From: Nocardia sp. NBC_00403
GTDB lineage: Bacteria; Actinomycetota; Actinomycetes; Mycobacteriales; Mycobacteriaceae
DNA length: 64,000 bases
Direction of reading: 5' to 3'
Assembly (NCBI RefSeq): GCF_036046055.1
Contig: NZ_CP107939.1
Coordinates: forward strand, 4,340,001 to 4,404,000
A program made the position numbers and the translations under genes. The notes beneath the pieces were generated by a model, which saw only the letters and a list, made by a program, of their open reading frames with translations, had not been told where the DNA came from and did not search any database. Positions 29,758 to 38,069 of the stretch are shown here, one piece after another (within the stretch, counting starts at the first letter, position 1; every line of letters begins with the position of its first letter).

Positions 29758-30333
29758 GTGCTGCAACCGGACTACCCGATAGTGACCGAGCGACTCCTAC
29801 TTCGACCGGCAACCGTCGCGGACATCGACGACATGCATGCGTATAAGTCTCGGCCCGAAGTCTGTCGGTATTTGCCGTACGAACCGATGTCTCGCGCCGA
29901 GGTGGCCGAGCGGGTCTCGGGGGTATGGGCCAGAACTGAGCTCACCGAAGTCGGTCAGGCGCTCAATCTGTGCGTCGAGGAGGCGGCGTCCGGTCGGCTG
30001 CTCGGCGATGTCGTCTTGTTCTGGCGTGATGCCGAGAACCGCACCGGTGAGATCGGATTCGTGTTTTCGCCGGGTGCGGCAGGGCGCGGTTATGCCACCG
30101 AGGCGGCGAGCGTGCTCTTGCGATTGGGGTTCGAAGGGCTGTCGCTGCACCGTATTACCGCAAGGCTGGATGCGCGCAATCATGCCTCCGCCCGTGTTCT
30201 GGAGCGGATCGGAATGCGTCGCGAAGCTTTGCATGCGCAAGACCTGTGGTCCAAGAACGAGTGGAGCGATACCGCGGTCTACGCGATGCTGAACCATGAA
30301 TGGGAGCAGACACCTCGGCTCCAAGGATCCTGA
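29758..30333 (+). CDS. GNAT family N-acetyltransferase (RimJ/RimL type)
   Basis: 191 aa from GTG at 29758. Begins VTERLLLRPATVADIDDMH, the usual Acetyltransf_3 opening. The acetyl-CoA site is GEIGFVFSPGAAGRGYATEAASVLL, followed by HRITARLDARNHASARVLERIGMRREAL. Relatives acetylate the N-terminus of ribosomal proteins or small molecules such as antibiotics; the substrate cannot be read from sequence. It stands alone, divergent from the GAF regulator. Confidence 0.88.
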   Translation: MLQPDYPIVTERLLLRPATVADIDDMHAYKSRPEVCRYLPYEPMSRAEVAERVSGVWARTELTEVGQALNLCVEEAASGRLLGDVVLFWRDAENRTGEIGFVFSPGAAGRGYATEAASVLLRLGFEGLSLHRITARLDARNHASARVLERIGMRREALHAQDLWSKNEWSDTAVYAMLNHEWEQTPRLQGS

Positions 30334-30391
30334 CCGCTCCCATCCTGCCACCGGCACGTGGCTCTGCCTGCCGCGCGCGGTCGGCGGGTGT

Positions 30392-30688
30392 CTATAGCAG
30401 TTCGGCGTACATGGCGCCGTCGAGGACGCCGAACTCGATCTGGCGGGGGAACATCGTCGGATGACGAGTGGCCAAGTGGGCGTGGGTGGTTGCGATGACG
30501 GTAATCGCCCAGTCGTGCAGTTGTTCGGGCAGCTGTAGCAGGGTGCTGTCGGTGCAGCGAATGTAAGGGCGGGTCGGTTCGCCCGTTGCGGCCATGGGGT
30601 TGCCGAGGCCGACGTCGGCGACGTCCACGATGAGTCCCGTGTGGCGTGGGGACGCGACTGTCGGCGGTTGCAGTTCGATCTCGTCCAT
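30392..30688 (-). CDS. hypothetical protein, divergent partner of the resolvase-like gene
   Basis: 98 aa from ATG at 30686-30688. It begins MDEIELQPPTVASPRHTGL and ends with EFGVLDGAMYAELL; no signal peptide or membrane helix is seen and no family is recognised. It is divergent from the 101-aa resolvase-like gene across a 323-bp gap with repeats, which suggests a functional pair. The frame continues upstream into that gap without a better start. Confidence 0.6.
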   Translation of the reverse strand: MDEIELQPPTVASPRHTGLIVDVADVGLGNPMAATGEPTRPYIRCTDSTLLQLPEQLHDWAITVIATTHAHLATRHPTMFPRQIEFGVLDGAMYAELL

Positions 30689-30871
30689 GGCGCATGAGGA
30701 TAGCCAGAAGTGAACTCGAGTCAGCTCGAATCGGCGGAGGTTCGTCGATATCGTGATAAATCGTTTCGGCAAGTGGTGTGCGGCCCAATAGCCAAGCAGC
30801 GTAGCGTCGCCGAGGGCGGGCCAGGGCATCCAGGTGTCCGCGGGTTGACAGCTGCATTCGCAGTGTGGAGT

Positions 30872-30908
30872 TCGCCATACTGGATGTCGGTGTGGGAAGG
30901 TCGCCATA
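30872..30908. repeat. direct repeat TCGCCATA in a divergent promoter region
   Basis: TCGCCATA occurs at 30872-30879 and 30901-30908, spaced 29 bp (about three helical turns), in the gap between the 98-aa and 101-aa genes. Likely binding sites for one regulator. Confidence 0.5.
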
Positions 30909-30963
30909 TTGCTTTTGCAAGTACATCTGTCCTTGCAGGAGTACCGTACGCCACGGAAGGCGG

Positions 30964-30987
30964 GGTGTTCCATACCAAAAGAACACC
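30964..30987 (+). promoter_or_regulatory. inverted repeat before the resolvase-like gene
   Basis: GGTGTTC (30964-30970) and GAACACC (30981-30987) form a perfect 7-bp inverted repeat with a 10-base AT-rich centre, 24 bp before the GTG start. It could be an operator or an mRNA hairpin near the ribosome site. Confidence 0.45.
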
Positions 30988-31011
30988 GATCCCAATCCAA
31001 CGGAGGTTCGG

Positions 31012-31317
31012 GTGGAGGCGTTGATCTATGGGTACTTGCGTGAAGATTTGGCCGATGGTCGCAGTGCAGAGCTAGAGGATGCAATGAGCACCCTCGCCCG
31101 CGAGGCGGGCCTCTGCTTCGCCGCAACGTTCCATGAATCGACTTCAGGTGACGGCACCGCGTTCGCCGAGCTCACGCAGGAGCTCAAGCGGGCCGACGCG
31201 CACCATGTGGTGGTGCCGTCGCTCGATCATTTTGCCGGCCAGACGATTCCGCGATGCGTACTGCTCGCGAAGCTCACCGGGGAAGCGGCGGCCAAGGTCT
31301 GGACCATCGAGGGCTGA
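31012..31317 (+). CDS. resolvase-like protein lacking the catalytic Ser
   Basis: 101 aa from GTG at 31012 preceded by CGGAGG. The fold resembles the N-terminal domain of serine recombinases: LIYGYLREDLADGRSAELEDAM (where active enzymes have Y-x-R-V-S), then FAELTQELKRADAHHVVVPSLDHFA, matching the R-x-x-x-D-L-x-R region. The catalytic Ser is replaced, and the DNA-binding C-terminal domain is missing. It is therefore unlikely to recombine DNA and is more probably a regulatory or interaction protein. The whole gene is intact with good codon use, so it is not simply decaying. Confidence 0.75.
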   Translation: MEALIYGYLREDLADGRSAELEDAMSTLAREAGLCFAATFHESTSGDGTAFAELTQELKRADAHHVVVPSLDHFAGQTIPRCVLLAKLTGEAAAKVWTIEG

Positions 31318-31361
31318 ACAACGACCATTTCGGTAGTGCGCCTACCGGTCCCGCGATCGAT

Positions 31362-32699
31362 TCATCCGCCGAACAGCAGATACAACCCGGTGAAGGTGAA
31401 TCCGACCATTGTCAGCATGAGGGCGAGCTGGCCGGTAGCGCGATGGGCGGGCGGTAGCAGGCGCAGGCAGCGGTCGTGGGCGGCGGTGACGCCGAGTACG
31501 TGACCGGTGAGGACAGCGAGCACCTTGGTGGTGGCCAGCACGGAGGGATGGTTCGACAGCACATAGTGCACGCGGTGGCCCGCGAGCCCGAGCAGGTTCC
31601 AGCCACGCTGCCACGGATCTTCGAAGAGCAACAGCGTGTTCTGACCTTTCTCGACAAGAAAGGTCAGGTAGTGCGCGATCACGTAGCCCGCGATGATCGG
31701 TGTGATGCTGTGGGCGAGCAGGCCGGGCAGCCGAGCCCGCTCGACGCGGCCGAGACCGCCGGTCGCGCGGGCCGCCAGGCTGAAAACTGTTCCCACGACC
31801 AGGATTACGGTAAGCAGTCCGAGTGTGCGAATCATCGTGGCAACCACCACCGAATCGCCGCCGAGCGAGTCGCGGAGATTCCGCCAGGCGGGCAGCGCGG
31901 AGAGGCTGTCGAAGGCAGTGGAACCCAACAGCGTCGCCGCAAGCGCAACGGACCCGGGCAGCACCGGGGTCCCGGCCAGGTTGTTCAGCGGTGCGCGCAA
32001 GACCAGAGCGCCCGACGGACGGCGGCGTCCCAGCGGGCCGAGTCGGGCCAGCAGACTGCTGTAGACCTCGAAGGGGTCGGCGCGCTCGGCCCACAGCGTG
32101 CCGAAAAGAACAGTACCCGCTCCCGTGATCAGCACATACCCGAGCAGCCACCAGCCGACGGCCGCAACCGAACCGGGATCGGGTGCCGCAAGTTCCAGCC
32201 AGACGAAGGTGAACAACCCCAGCACCGCAGGCCGGCATCCCCACGACGACGGGTACCCGAAGAAGCCGTCTTCAGGACTGCGACCCGATATCCGACAGCC
32301 GAATCGGTGCACTGCCCGCACTGGTGAGATCACCTTCCAGACCGGCCCGAGCAGCAGTGACGCCAGCATCACCCCGACCCACAGGTAGATGTACACCACA
32401 CCGGGGAGCGGATTGCGGTGCGGCGAAGGCGAACCCGATACCACGATCAGTCCGACCACGCTCGCGGCACCAACGCTCGCCACCGCGATCAGTGCCCGAA
32501 CCACCCGAGAATCGACCACCGACCCGACGATGGTGGGCAACAGCACGCCGGGTGAGTCCGGGTCCAGCCGGGGCCGCCGCCACACCACCAGCAGCACCGC
32601 GAACGAGAACGTCAGCGTCCACGCGGCGCCGATCAGTGCGTAGGACAACGGAATCGGCAGATCGGCTGCGCCGTCGATACCGTGCGCCAGCGGTGTCAC
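31362..32699 (-). CDS. polytopic membrane protein of a four-gene module
   Basis: 445 aa with about ten to twelve membrane segments. Several conserved-looking polar residues lie within or beside helices, including HYLTFLVEKGQNTLLLFEDPWQRGWNLLG and HVLGVTAAHDRCLRL. The start overlaps the lipoprotein stop by four bases. Similar actinobacterial proteins are sometimes labelled fenitrothion hydrolase; I cannot support such an activity from sequence. Last gene of a coupled operon (33258-35099, 33073-33261, 32696-33073, this gene). Confidence 0.75.
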   Translation of the reverse strand: MTPLAHGIDGAADLPIPLSYALIGAAWTLTFSFAVLLVVWRRPRLDPDSPGVLLPTIVGSVVDSRVVRALIAVASVGAASVVGLIVVSGSPSPHRNPLPGVVYIYLWVGVMLASLLLGPVWKVISPVRAVHRFGCRISGRSPEDGFFGYPSSWGCRPAVLGLFTFVWLELAAPDPGSVAAVGWWLLGYVLITGAGTVLFGTLWAERADPFEVYSSLLARLGPLGRRRPSGALVLRAPLNNLAGTPVLPGSVALAATLLGSTAFDSLSALPAWRNLRDSLGGDSVVVATMIRTLGLLTVILVVGTVFSLAARATGGLGRVERARLPGLLAHSITPIIAGYVIAHYLTFLVEKGQNTLLLFEDPWQRGWNLLGLAGHRVHYVLSNHPSVLATTKVLAVLTGHVLGVTAAHDRCLRLLPPAHRATGQLALMLTMVGFTFTGLYLLFGG

Positions 32700-33073
32700 T
32701 GGCGAATCAGCAGCGTGGTCACGGTCTTACCGGCATGGTGCAGTTCCACGTCGACACGACCGGGCACAACGACCGTGAATCGGAATTCCTGCCCGGCGCG
32801 GGGTTCGACAGGAAAGGTGTAGCCCGGCTCGGAGTGCACATGCAGTTCCTCGCTGGTGTCGCTGTCGACGCGAAGGACGATCGGCTGAAACACCCTCGCT
32901 TCGGTCCGCGTGTTCGTGGGAGTGACCGTCCCTCCAGCGATTCGCACCGCAATGCCGACCTCGTCAGGGGGCACGGTCGGTGACGCTCGGTCCGGATCGG
33001 GAGTCGTCGAACAAGCGGCGACGATCGCCGACCCGGCAATGATCGCGGCAAGCATTCGTCCGGCGTCGCGCAT
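32696..33073 (-). CDS. lipoprotein with cupredoxin-like domain
   Basis: 125 aa. A lipoprotein signal peptide ends in the lipobox IVAAC (Cys at about residue 21). The mature part resembles a cupredoxin beta-sandwich: LRVDSDTSEELHVHSEPGYTF and GQEFRFTVVVPGRVDVELHHAG, with His in HVH and HH but no Cys ligand, so type-1 copper is unlikely. It is coupled to both neighbours (TGATG with the small upstream gene, ATGA with the membrane protein gene downstream), suggesting one extracytoplasmic complex. Confidence 0.82.
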   Translation of the reverse strand: MRDAGRMLAAIIAGSAIVAACSTTPDPDRASPTVPPDEVGIAVRIAGGTVTPTNTRTEARVFQPIVLRVDSDTSEELHVHSEPGYTFPVEPRAGQEFRFTVVVPGRVDVELHHAGKTVTTLLIRQ

Positions 33074-33261
33074 CAGTTCTCCTTCTCTTCCGACCGGGAT
33101 TCGATGTCGTCGTCGTCGGCGGCGTCGCGGGCCTCGGAGCGGCGATCACGCACCGCGATCACCACGATGACACCCACCAGCGCCAGCGCCGGCACGAACG
33201 CGGGGATAGCCAGCAGGACAGTATGATCGGCGAGAATCTCTACACCGTGCGCGTACCTCAC
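33073..33261 (-). CDS. small single-pass membrane protein
   Basis: 62 aa from GTG at 33259-33261, which overlaps the stop of the large membrane protein (GTGA). One membrane helix (VLLAIPAFVPALALVGVIVVIAV) is followed by a highly charged cytoplasmic tail RDRRSEARDAADDDDIESR. Too small to be an enzyme; probably a subunit or linker of the membrane module. A longer frame upstream is less likely because of the stop-start coupling. Confidence 0.75.
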   Translation of the reverse strand: MRYAHGVEILADHTVLLAIPAFVPALALVGVIVVIAVRDRRSEARDAADDDDIESRSEEKEN

Positions 33262-35099
33262 CGCAGTGCCCTCGGCGTCGACGCGTCGGTGTGTGTGGCA
33301 CGGCGGTAGGCGAGGTTGATGCGAGCCGCGCCCCATGACAACGCCCAAATGAGGGTGAGCGAGCAGAGCAGCACGACCATCGACGCGGTTGTGAGCAGCC
33401 ATGCCGGGTGGTCGAAAGATCGTTCTCGTTGCAGCACGGTGACTTCTGCGACGAACGGCCGGGTGAACTGGTCCAGCGCAGGAACCCCGGCCGCGTCGAT
33501 GCCGCGATCATGTGGCATGTAGATCGGCAGTGCGGTCAGTGTGCGGGCGTCGTGCACCCGAAGGATTGTCTTCCAGTTGCCGTAGGCCGGAACCGGTTTC
33601 GTGCTGACATAGTGCCCAGGACCGACCTGCTGCAGCCGATCGACCACCAGTCCACGACCGGGGCTCGTCGGGCCGATACCGCCCTGCCAGGCGAGGATCT
33701 GCACCCACTCCGGATCCGCACTCACCAGATCGGCCGGGGACAACGTGACATCCGCGGTCACCGTCCGCCCGCCGTCCACCGGTTCGGCATCGCGCAATTG
33801 CACTGTCGCGGAGGCATTCTCGGGGACTTGGATTCGCAGGCCGTTGGCAGTGGCCAGGGCGGCAATCGCCACGGCGCCGATGACGATGACGCGCCGCATC
33901 GAGGCTCCCGGCAACGGCTCGCCGCGCAAGACGAGGCCTAGCATCGCCCCGAGTGCGCCGCCCGCGATCCCGACCGGCACCGCCATCGAGAGCAGCTCCG
34001 GCCACATGGCGGCGGGCCAGGGATCGACGAACATTCTTCGCACCCACAAGGATTCGAGCCAGAGACCGGCGGTGGCGGCCACCAGCCCGGTCAGCGCACC
34101 CCACCACACGGGCTTGCGGATCAGCGGCAGCAACCCCATCGACTCCACCACCAGCGCGACGCCGAGGTACAGCGGGAACACATTGTGTGGCGCGCCGAGT
34201 ATCGGTCCGACCAGCACCGCGACGGACCCGCGCACCGCGAATGCGAACGCGACGACGACCAGTGCGCTACCGCGCCCGAGGGTGTAGCGCGCCGCGACCA
34301 GGGCGATCGTGCTCGCTGCGGCGATCAGCATCGGCTGGAACACGAGGCGGAACTGCTCGACACCGAAGTCGAATTCGACCTGGTACACCGATAATCCGAT
34401 CAGCAGTCCGCCGAAGACGAGGGCCCGCACCAGCCACAGCAACGGGCCATCGGTGCGTTCCGGATCGGGCCGGTCGAGGCGGCCTTCGAATTCGAGTAGC
34501 AGCACCGCGATCAACGACAGTCCCGCCCCACCGATCAGCATCAGATGCGTCGGCCCCCAGAGGGTGACATCCTGGCCGAAGAGTCGATGCCAGATGTCGT
34601 CGAGCGGAAAGCCGATCAGGGCGTAGAGCCCCGCGCCCGCCATGAGCACGCCACCGACCGGCGCGTGCCAGTCGCGGGTGATTCGGATGGCGGCCGGACC
34701 CGGCTTCTCGTCGAGCGGCAGGACGACGGCCGACATGCCCGCGATGAACAGGAAGAACAACCCGACCAAGATGAAGTAGTGGGCCGGATTGGCCAGCGGA
34801 CCTTGATCGCGGCCCTTGCCGATGTGCAGGCTCACATCCCAGATGAACCCCAACAGAGCCGTGTTGATGGTGGCGATGAACAGCGCAAGCGGCAATGCCA
34901 CCCAGCCCGGTCGATTGGCGAGCCGCCCCAGGCTATCGGCCGTGGTTTTCAACCAGGTGATCCTGCGGGTGCGGTGGAGGTACGCGACCCAGAACGACGC
35001 GACGGCGACCACCAGCGCGGCCCCGGTCATCAACGCGACTTGATCCAGGGCGGCTCCGCCGCCTTCCGAACCACGCCCGAGCACCGCGAAGGTTGACAT
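33258..35099 (-). CDS. large polytopic membrane protein with extracytoplasmic domain
   Basis: 613 aa. About twelve membrane helices occupy residues 20-415. A soluble beta-rich domain of about 150 residues (from LRIQVPENASATVQLRDAEPV) follows, then a final helix (WLLTTASMVVLLCSLTLIWAL) and a short tail. Conserved-looking charged residues occur in ISLHIGKGRDQG-like and HRLFGQDVTLWGPTHLMLIGG segments, with His residues suited to metal or substrate binding. First gene of the four-gene coupled module. No family recognised. Confidence 0.75.
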   Translation of the reverse strand: MSTFAVLGRGSEGGGAALDQVALMTGAALVVAVASFWVAYLHRTRRITWLKTTADSLGRLANRPGWVALPLALFIATINTALLGFIWDVSLHIGKGRDQGPLANPAHYFILVGLFFLFIAGMSAVVLPLDEKPGPAAIRITRDWHAPVGGVLMAGAGLYALIGFPLDDIWHRLFGQDVTLWGPTHLMLIGGAGLSLIAVLLLEFEGRLDRPDPERTDGPLLWLVRALVFGGLLIGLSVYQVEFDFGVEQFRLVFQPMLIAAASTIALVAARYTLGRGSALVVVAFAFAVRGSVAVLVGPILGAPHNVFPLYLGVALVVESMGLLPLIRKPVWWGALTGLVAATAGLWLESLWVRRMFVDPWPAAMWPELLSMAVPVGIAGGALGAMLGLVLRGEPLPGASMRRVIVIGAVAIAALATANGLRIQVPENASATVQLRDAEPVDGGRTVTADVTLSPADLVSADPEWVQILAWQGGIGPTSPGRGLVVDRLQQVGPGHYVSTKPVPAYGNWKTILRVHDARTLTALPIYMPHDRGIDAAGVPALDQFTRPFVAEVTVLQRERSFDHPAWLLTTASMVVLLCSLTLIWALSWGAARINLAYRRATHTDASTPRALR

Positions 35100-35249
35100 C
35101 GCTCAACGCTCTTCTCTGTAACTCCCGGTTCTCCCAACTTGCGAGTGCCCACGAATCCGACAGATATGCGCAAGATCGTGCACAGATTCGCAATAGCTTC
35201 GGGTGTCCATGGCTGCCCTGACGGCATCAAGCGCGCCGGGCTGCGCACG

Positions 35250-35255
35250 TAGGCT
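35250..35255 (+). promoter_or_regulatory. -10 element of the SanA-like gene
   Basis: TAGGCT ends six bases before the GTG at 35262, so transcription should begin close to the start codon and the mRNA is probably leaderless. Confidence 0.45.
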
Positions 35256-35261
35256 CATTTG

Positions 35262-35918
35262 GTGAAGCAACCAACTGTCGGTGTAGTGGCGCGGGGTGGG
35301 CAGTCCGGCGGCGGGCCAGGGCGGCGGGTGCACAGGAGGCTCGAGTTCGGCGTTGTGCTCGCGGCGGGGCTGGTGTTGGTCGTGGTCGGGGCGAATGTGC
35401 GGCTATGGATGATGTCGTCGGGGCACAGGTTCGAGCCTGCGGCGGCGCCGGCGGTTCCGGTGGTGATCGTGCCGGGGGCGAAGGTGGGGCCTGATGGTGC
35501 ACCGATGGCGTATCTGAGGGGCCGGCTCGATGTCGCGATCGAGCTGTTGCGGGCCGGGAAAGCCCGCGAGATCCTGGTGTCCGGCGATGCGGCGGGCACC
35601 TCGGGGGACGAGATTGCTTCGATGACGAGGTACCTCGTCGACCACGGAGTCGATCCAGCGCTCGTGCGCTCCGATGGGGAGGGCCTGTCGACGCGGGAGA
35701 CGTGTGCACGAGCCGAACGGTTGTTCGATATCGACCGCGCGATCATCGTCACTCAGTATCGACATGTGCCGCGGGCTGTCGCGTTGTGCCGTGCGGAAGG
35801 GATCGACGCCGACGGAGTGACCGCGTACTGCGAGTGCAGGCGGATGACGGTGGTGCGCAACAATATCCGCGAGTGGTTTGCCGCTCCCAAGGCGGTAGTG
35901 GGCTTGATCCTGCGTTGA
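35262..35918 (+). CDS. SanA/YdcF-like DUF218 membrane protein
   Basis: 218 aa from GTG at 35262 (a TTG one codon earlier is also possible). One N-terminal membrane helix (FGVVLAAGLVLVVVGANVRLW), then a DUF218 domain: VPVVIVPGAKVGPDGAPMAYLRGRLDVAIELL, EILVSGDAAG and EGLSTRETCARAERLF, TQYRHVPRAVALC. The family includes SanA, linked to vancomycin sensitivity and envelope barrier function in enterics. The Cys-rich AYCECRR near the end is also seen in SanA relatives. Role in cell-envelope maintenance is inferred. Confidence 0.88.
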   Translation: MKQPTVGVVARGGQSGGGPGRRVHRRLEFGVVLAAGLVLVVVGANVRLWMMSSGHRFEPAAAPAVPVVIVPGAKVGPDGAPMAYLRGRLDVAIELLRAGKAREILVSGDAAGTSGDEIASMTRYLVDHGVDPALVRSDGEGLSTRETCARAERLFDIDRAIIVTQYRHVPRAVALCRAEGIDADGVTAYCECRRMTVVRNNIREWFAAPKAVVGLILR

Positions 35919-36273
35919 TCAGGTCGGGTGCGGGGCCCAGTTGATCGGCCGACCGGATCTCGGTGCTCGACTGAAACGCCCGGTCAGCAGCTTCCCGGCT
36001 TTGGGGATAGTCACTATTGCGCCATTCGGGCGTGCGCGTGCGCTGGTGTTCGGCACAGGCTCGGCGAATTCTGCACAGTGAAATCTGTTGGGTCCCACTC
36101 GATTTACTGTGCGGTGTAAAGCGTTGGATCGGCAAATGATCTTGATTGCGGCGTAGACGCTCTATTGATTCGGGGGTTGAGGATTTGCAGCGTGCTGTGA
36201 ATTCGGGCGTACGCTTCGGTCGGAAATCGCAGGTAGGACTGGTTTGCAGTCACGGCAAGAATGGAGGAAGGCC
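35919..36273. other. AT-richer leader region of the 78-aa gene
   Basis: 355 bases without a supported gene. GC content falls markedly towards 36050-36200. It probably carries the promoter and 5' untranslated region of the gene at 36274. I see no terminator hairpin or riboswitch pattern that I can defend. Confidence 0.35.
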
Positions 36274-36510
36274 ATGGCTACCGGGACCTTCACCTTCAAT
36301 AATGGCTACGGATACTCTGAGCAGATAGAAAATCCGGACGAATATCAGACATATAACATAGTTATTGGCAATGGTTTGGTTGACAACCAGACGAGTGCCA
36401 CTGTCACGCTCTACTCCGAACCTGATTGCCGGGGAAACTCCGACTATTTGTACTCACGCAGCAGCAAGTACCTTGGTGAGTCTTGGCGTAGCTTCAGATT
36501 CACCAGCTGA
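36274..36510 (+). CDS. small beta-rich protein, crystallin-like
   Basis: 78 aa from ATG at 36274 with GGAGGAAGG upstream. It is rich in Tyr, Asn, Ser and Thr with alternating patterns (TFTFNNGYGYSEQ, SATVTLYSEPDCRGNSDYLY, SSKYLGESWRSFRF) that resemble a beta/gamma-crystallin-type sandwich, including an S/R-S-F-R end. There is no signal peptide. Codon use is less GC-biased than that of neighbours, suggesting acquisition by transfer. Function unknown; small proteins of this fold can bind calcium or act as inhibitors or toxins. Confidence 0.6.
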   Translation: MATGTFTFNNGYGYSEQIENPDEYQTYNIVIGNGLVDNQTSATVTLYSEPDCRGNSDYLYSRSSKYLGESWRSFRFTS

Positions 36511-36781
36511 CGGGTCGGCCGCCTTCGTGTCGGCCGATCGAGATCGTGCTCCTGCCGCGGGTGAATGTCCGGATCCTGCCGGGTGGGAGTCGATGCGCCC
36601 CTGGGCTGTGGCCTGCGCGGAGGTGGTCATCCGTCGGACAGATTATTCCCTGTGACGGGAAGGCCCTTGTGGTCGGCGAGAGGAGAATTGAAGGGGTCGA
36701 CAGTGAAGTACTGATCAATCGCCCTCGACGGCAGTGCGGTGCGAACAACCTGTCGTCACGTGCGCAGGAAGTTGATGTCCC

Positions 36782-37144
36782 ATGCTCGACTCACGTATTT
36801 TCTTCATTCTGGTCGTCTTGATGGTTCTCGTGGTGACGGTCGCCATCAGTGCGATTCATTTGCGGGCTCTGCACCATCCGCCGGGAGTCGGCGGTGTCGG
36901 AATGCGAAGGCGCACTGCGGCCGTGAATCGAATACCGACGAAAAAGGTTGTGCGGTACGACATTTGGCCCGCTGCCTGGACTCACGAGGCTCCATCGCAA
37001 CCGTTCACGATCGCGGAGGCGCATGACGAAATGCAGCGGCACCGCAATTGTGGCGTCGACATCTGCGATCGTAAGGCTGCCGCGCTCAGAGCATTGGTGG
37101 AGGGCGGGAAGGTCAAGTTGGATTCGTCGCGCCATCGGGCGTAG
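36782..37144 (+). CDS. single-pass membrane protein of unknown function
   Basis: 120 aa from ATG at 36782. One N-terminal membrane helix (IFFILVVLMVLVVTVAISAI) is followed by a basic cytoplasmic region; the last 50 residues read TIAEAHDEMQRHRNCGVDICDRKAAALRALVEGGK, which looks like a compact helical domain. It is convergent with the sigma factor gene, 15 bp apart. It lacks the anti-sigma zinc or ASD motifs and so is not an obvious RskA. Confidence 0.65.
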   Translation: MLDSRIFFILVVLMVLVVTVAISAIHLRALHHPPGVGGVGMRRRTAAVNRIPTKKVVRYDIWPAAWTHEAPSQPFTIAEAHDEMQRHRNCGVDICDRKAAALRALVEGGKVKLDSSRHRA

Positions 37145-37159
37145 CGCAACACCTCTCCG

Positions 37160-37783
37160 TCATTCGTTGCTCAGCCATACCTCCAGCTGCTTGAGTCCGA
37201 CGCGAATGCGGCTCTTGACGGTCGGTAACGGGATTCCTAGGAGGTCGGCGACTTCGCGGTAGGTGCGGTCGCCGTAGTAGGCCAGGGCGATTGATTCGCG
37301 TTCGCGTGCATTCAGTCTCGCTAGATTGTCTCGGATCGATTGGTAGTCGAAATGCTCGTCGACCTGTTCGGCAACGACATCATGACCACGCCTGGTCTCG
37401 GTATTGCGGTAGTTGTTCTCCCGGGCTACGATCGCCTGCTCGGCTCGCACCAGGTCGACGGCGCGCCGATGAGTCAGCATCATCAGCCAGGTCAGCGGGG
37501 CGGACCGAGTGTGGTCGTAGCGATCGGCGGTGGTCCAGGCCTGTAAATAGACCTCCTGAGTGATGTCCTCCGCGATCGTGCGGCTGCGCACGATGTGTAC
37601 CGCGAACCCGAAGACCCGTTGGCTGGTTGCGTGATAAAACTCGGTGAAGGCGGCCCGATCACCGGCGGCGATCTCGGCGAGCAGCTCGCCGAGCCGGTGT
37701 CGCGGATCGATCGGAAGGCCGTTGTCCGACGGTCGAGGTGTCGCGTCTGTCCGAACAGCTGTGCTCGGTGTCATAACGACCAT
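37160..37783 (-). CDS. ECF sigma factor, SigK-like
   Basis: 207 aa from ATG at 37781-37783 with GGAGGC upstream. Region 2 is FYHATSQRVFGFAVHIVRSRTIAEDITQEVYLQAWTTA (split over residues about 50-90) and LTWLMMLTHRRAVDLVR; region 4 ends NARERESIALAYYGDRTYREVADLL and PTVKSRIRVGLKQLE. These match SigK/ECF19. SigK is normally kept inactive by a membrane anti-sigma (RskA) encoded next to it, but none of the neighbours fits. It may therefore be controlled in another way. Confidence 0.88.
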   Translation of the reverse strand: MVVMTPSTAVRTDATPRPSDNGLPIDPRHRLGELLAEIAAGDRAAFTEFYHATSQRVFGFAVHIVRSRTIAEDITQEVYLQAWTTADRYDHTRSAPLTWLMMLTHRRAVDLVRAEQAIVARENNYRNTETRRGHDVVAEQVDEHFDYQSIRDNLARLNARERESIALAYYGDRTYREVADLLGIPLPTVKSRIRVGLKQLEVWLSNE

Positions 37784-38069
37784 CGCTGCCTCCTCATTCC
37801 GGACGGCTCGGTTATCGTCCAGTTCGTGGCGCGTCGGCATTGGGGGTTGGCGCAGCCTTTGGTAATGCGCGCCGACGCTGGGCATTCGAGGCTGTCCGCA
37901 ATCCGATCCGAAAGGGGAGCGATAAAAGCACGCGCCCGAATTCGGCGGATTGCCCGAGCGATCACGCTCTGCATGTGATCGCTCGAAAGGGCTTGTCGAC
38001 CGAGGATTCGTACTCTACTGCTTCAGCGTAAACAGTCGTGGGTTTTTTGATCCAGACTGGGGGCAAACT

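Noticed and set aside
31362..32699. Naming the 445-aa membrane protein fenitrothion hydrolase
   Set aside because: Such labels circulate for related proteins, but no hydrolase motif is visible; kept as unknown.
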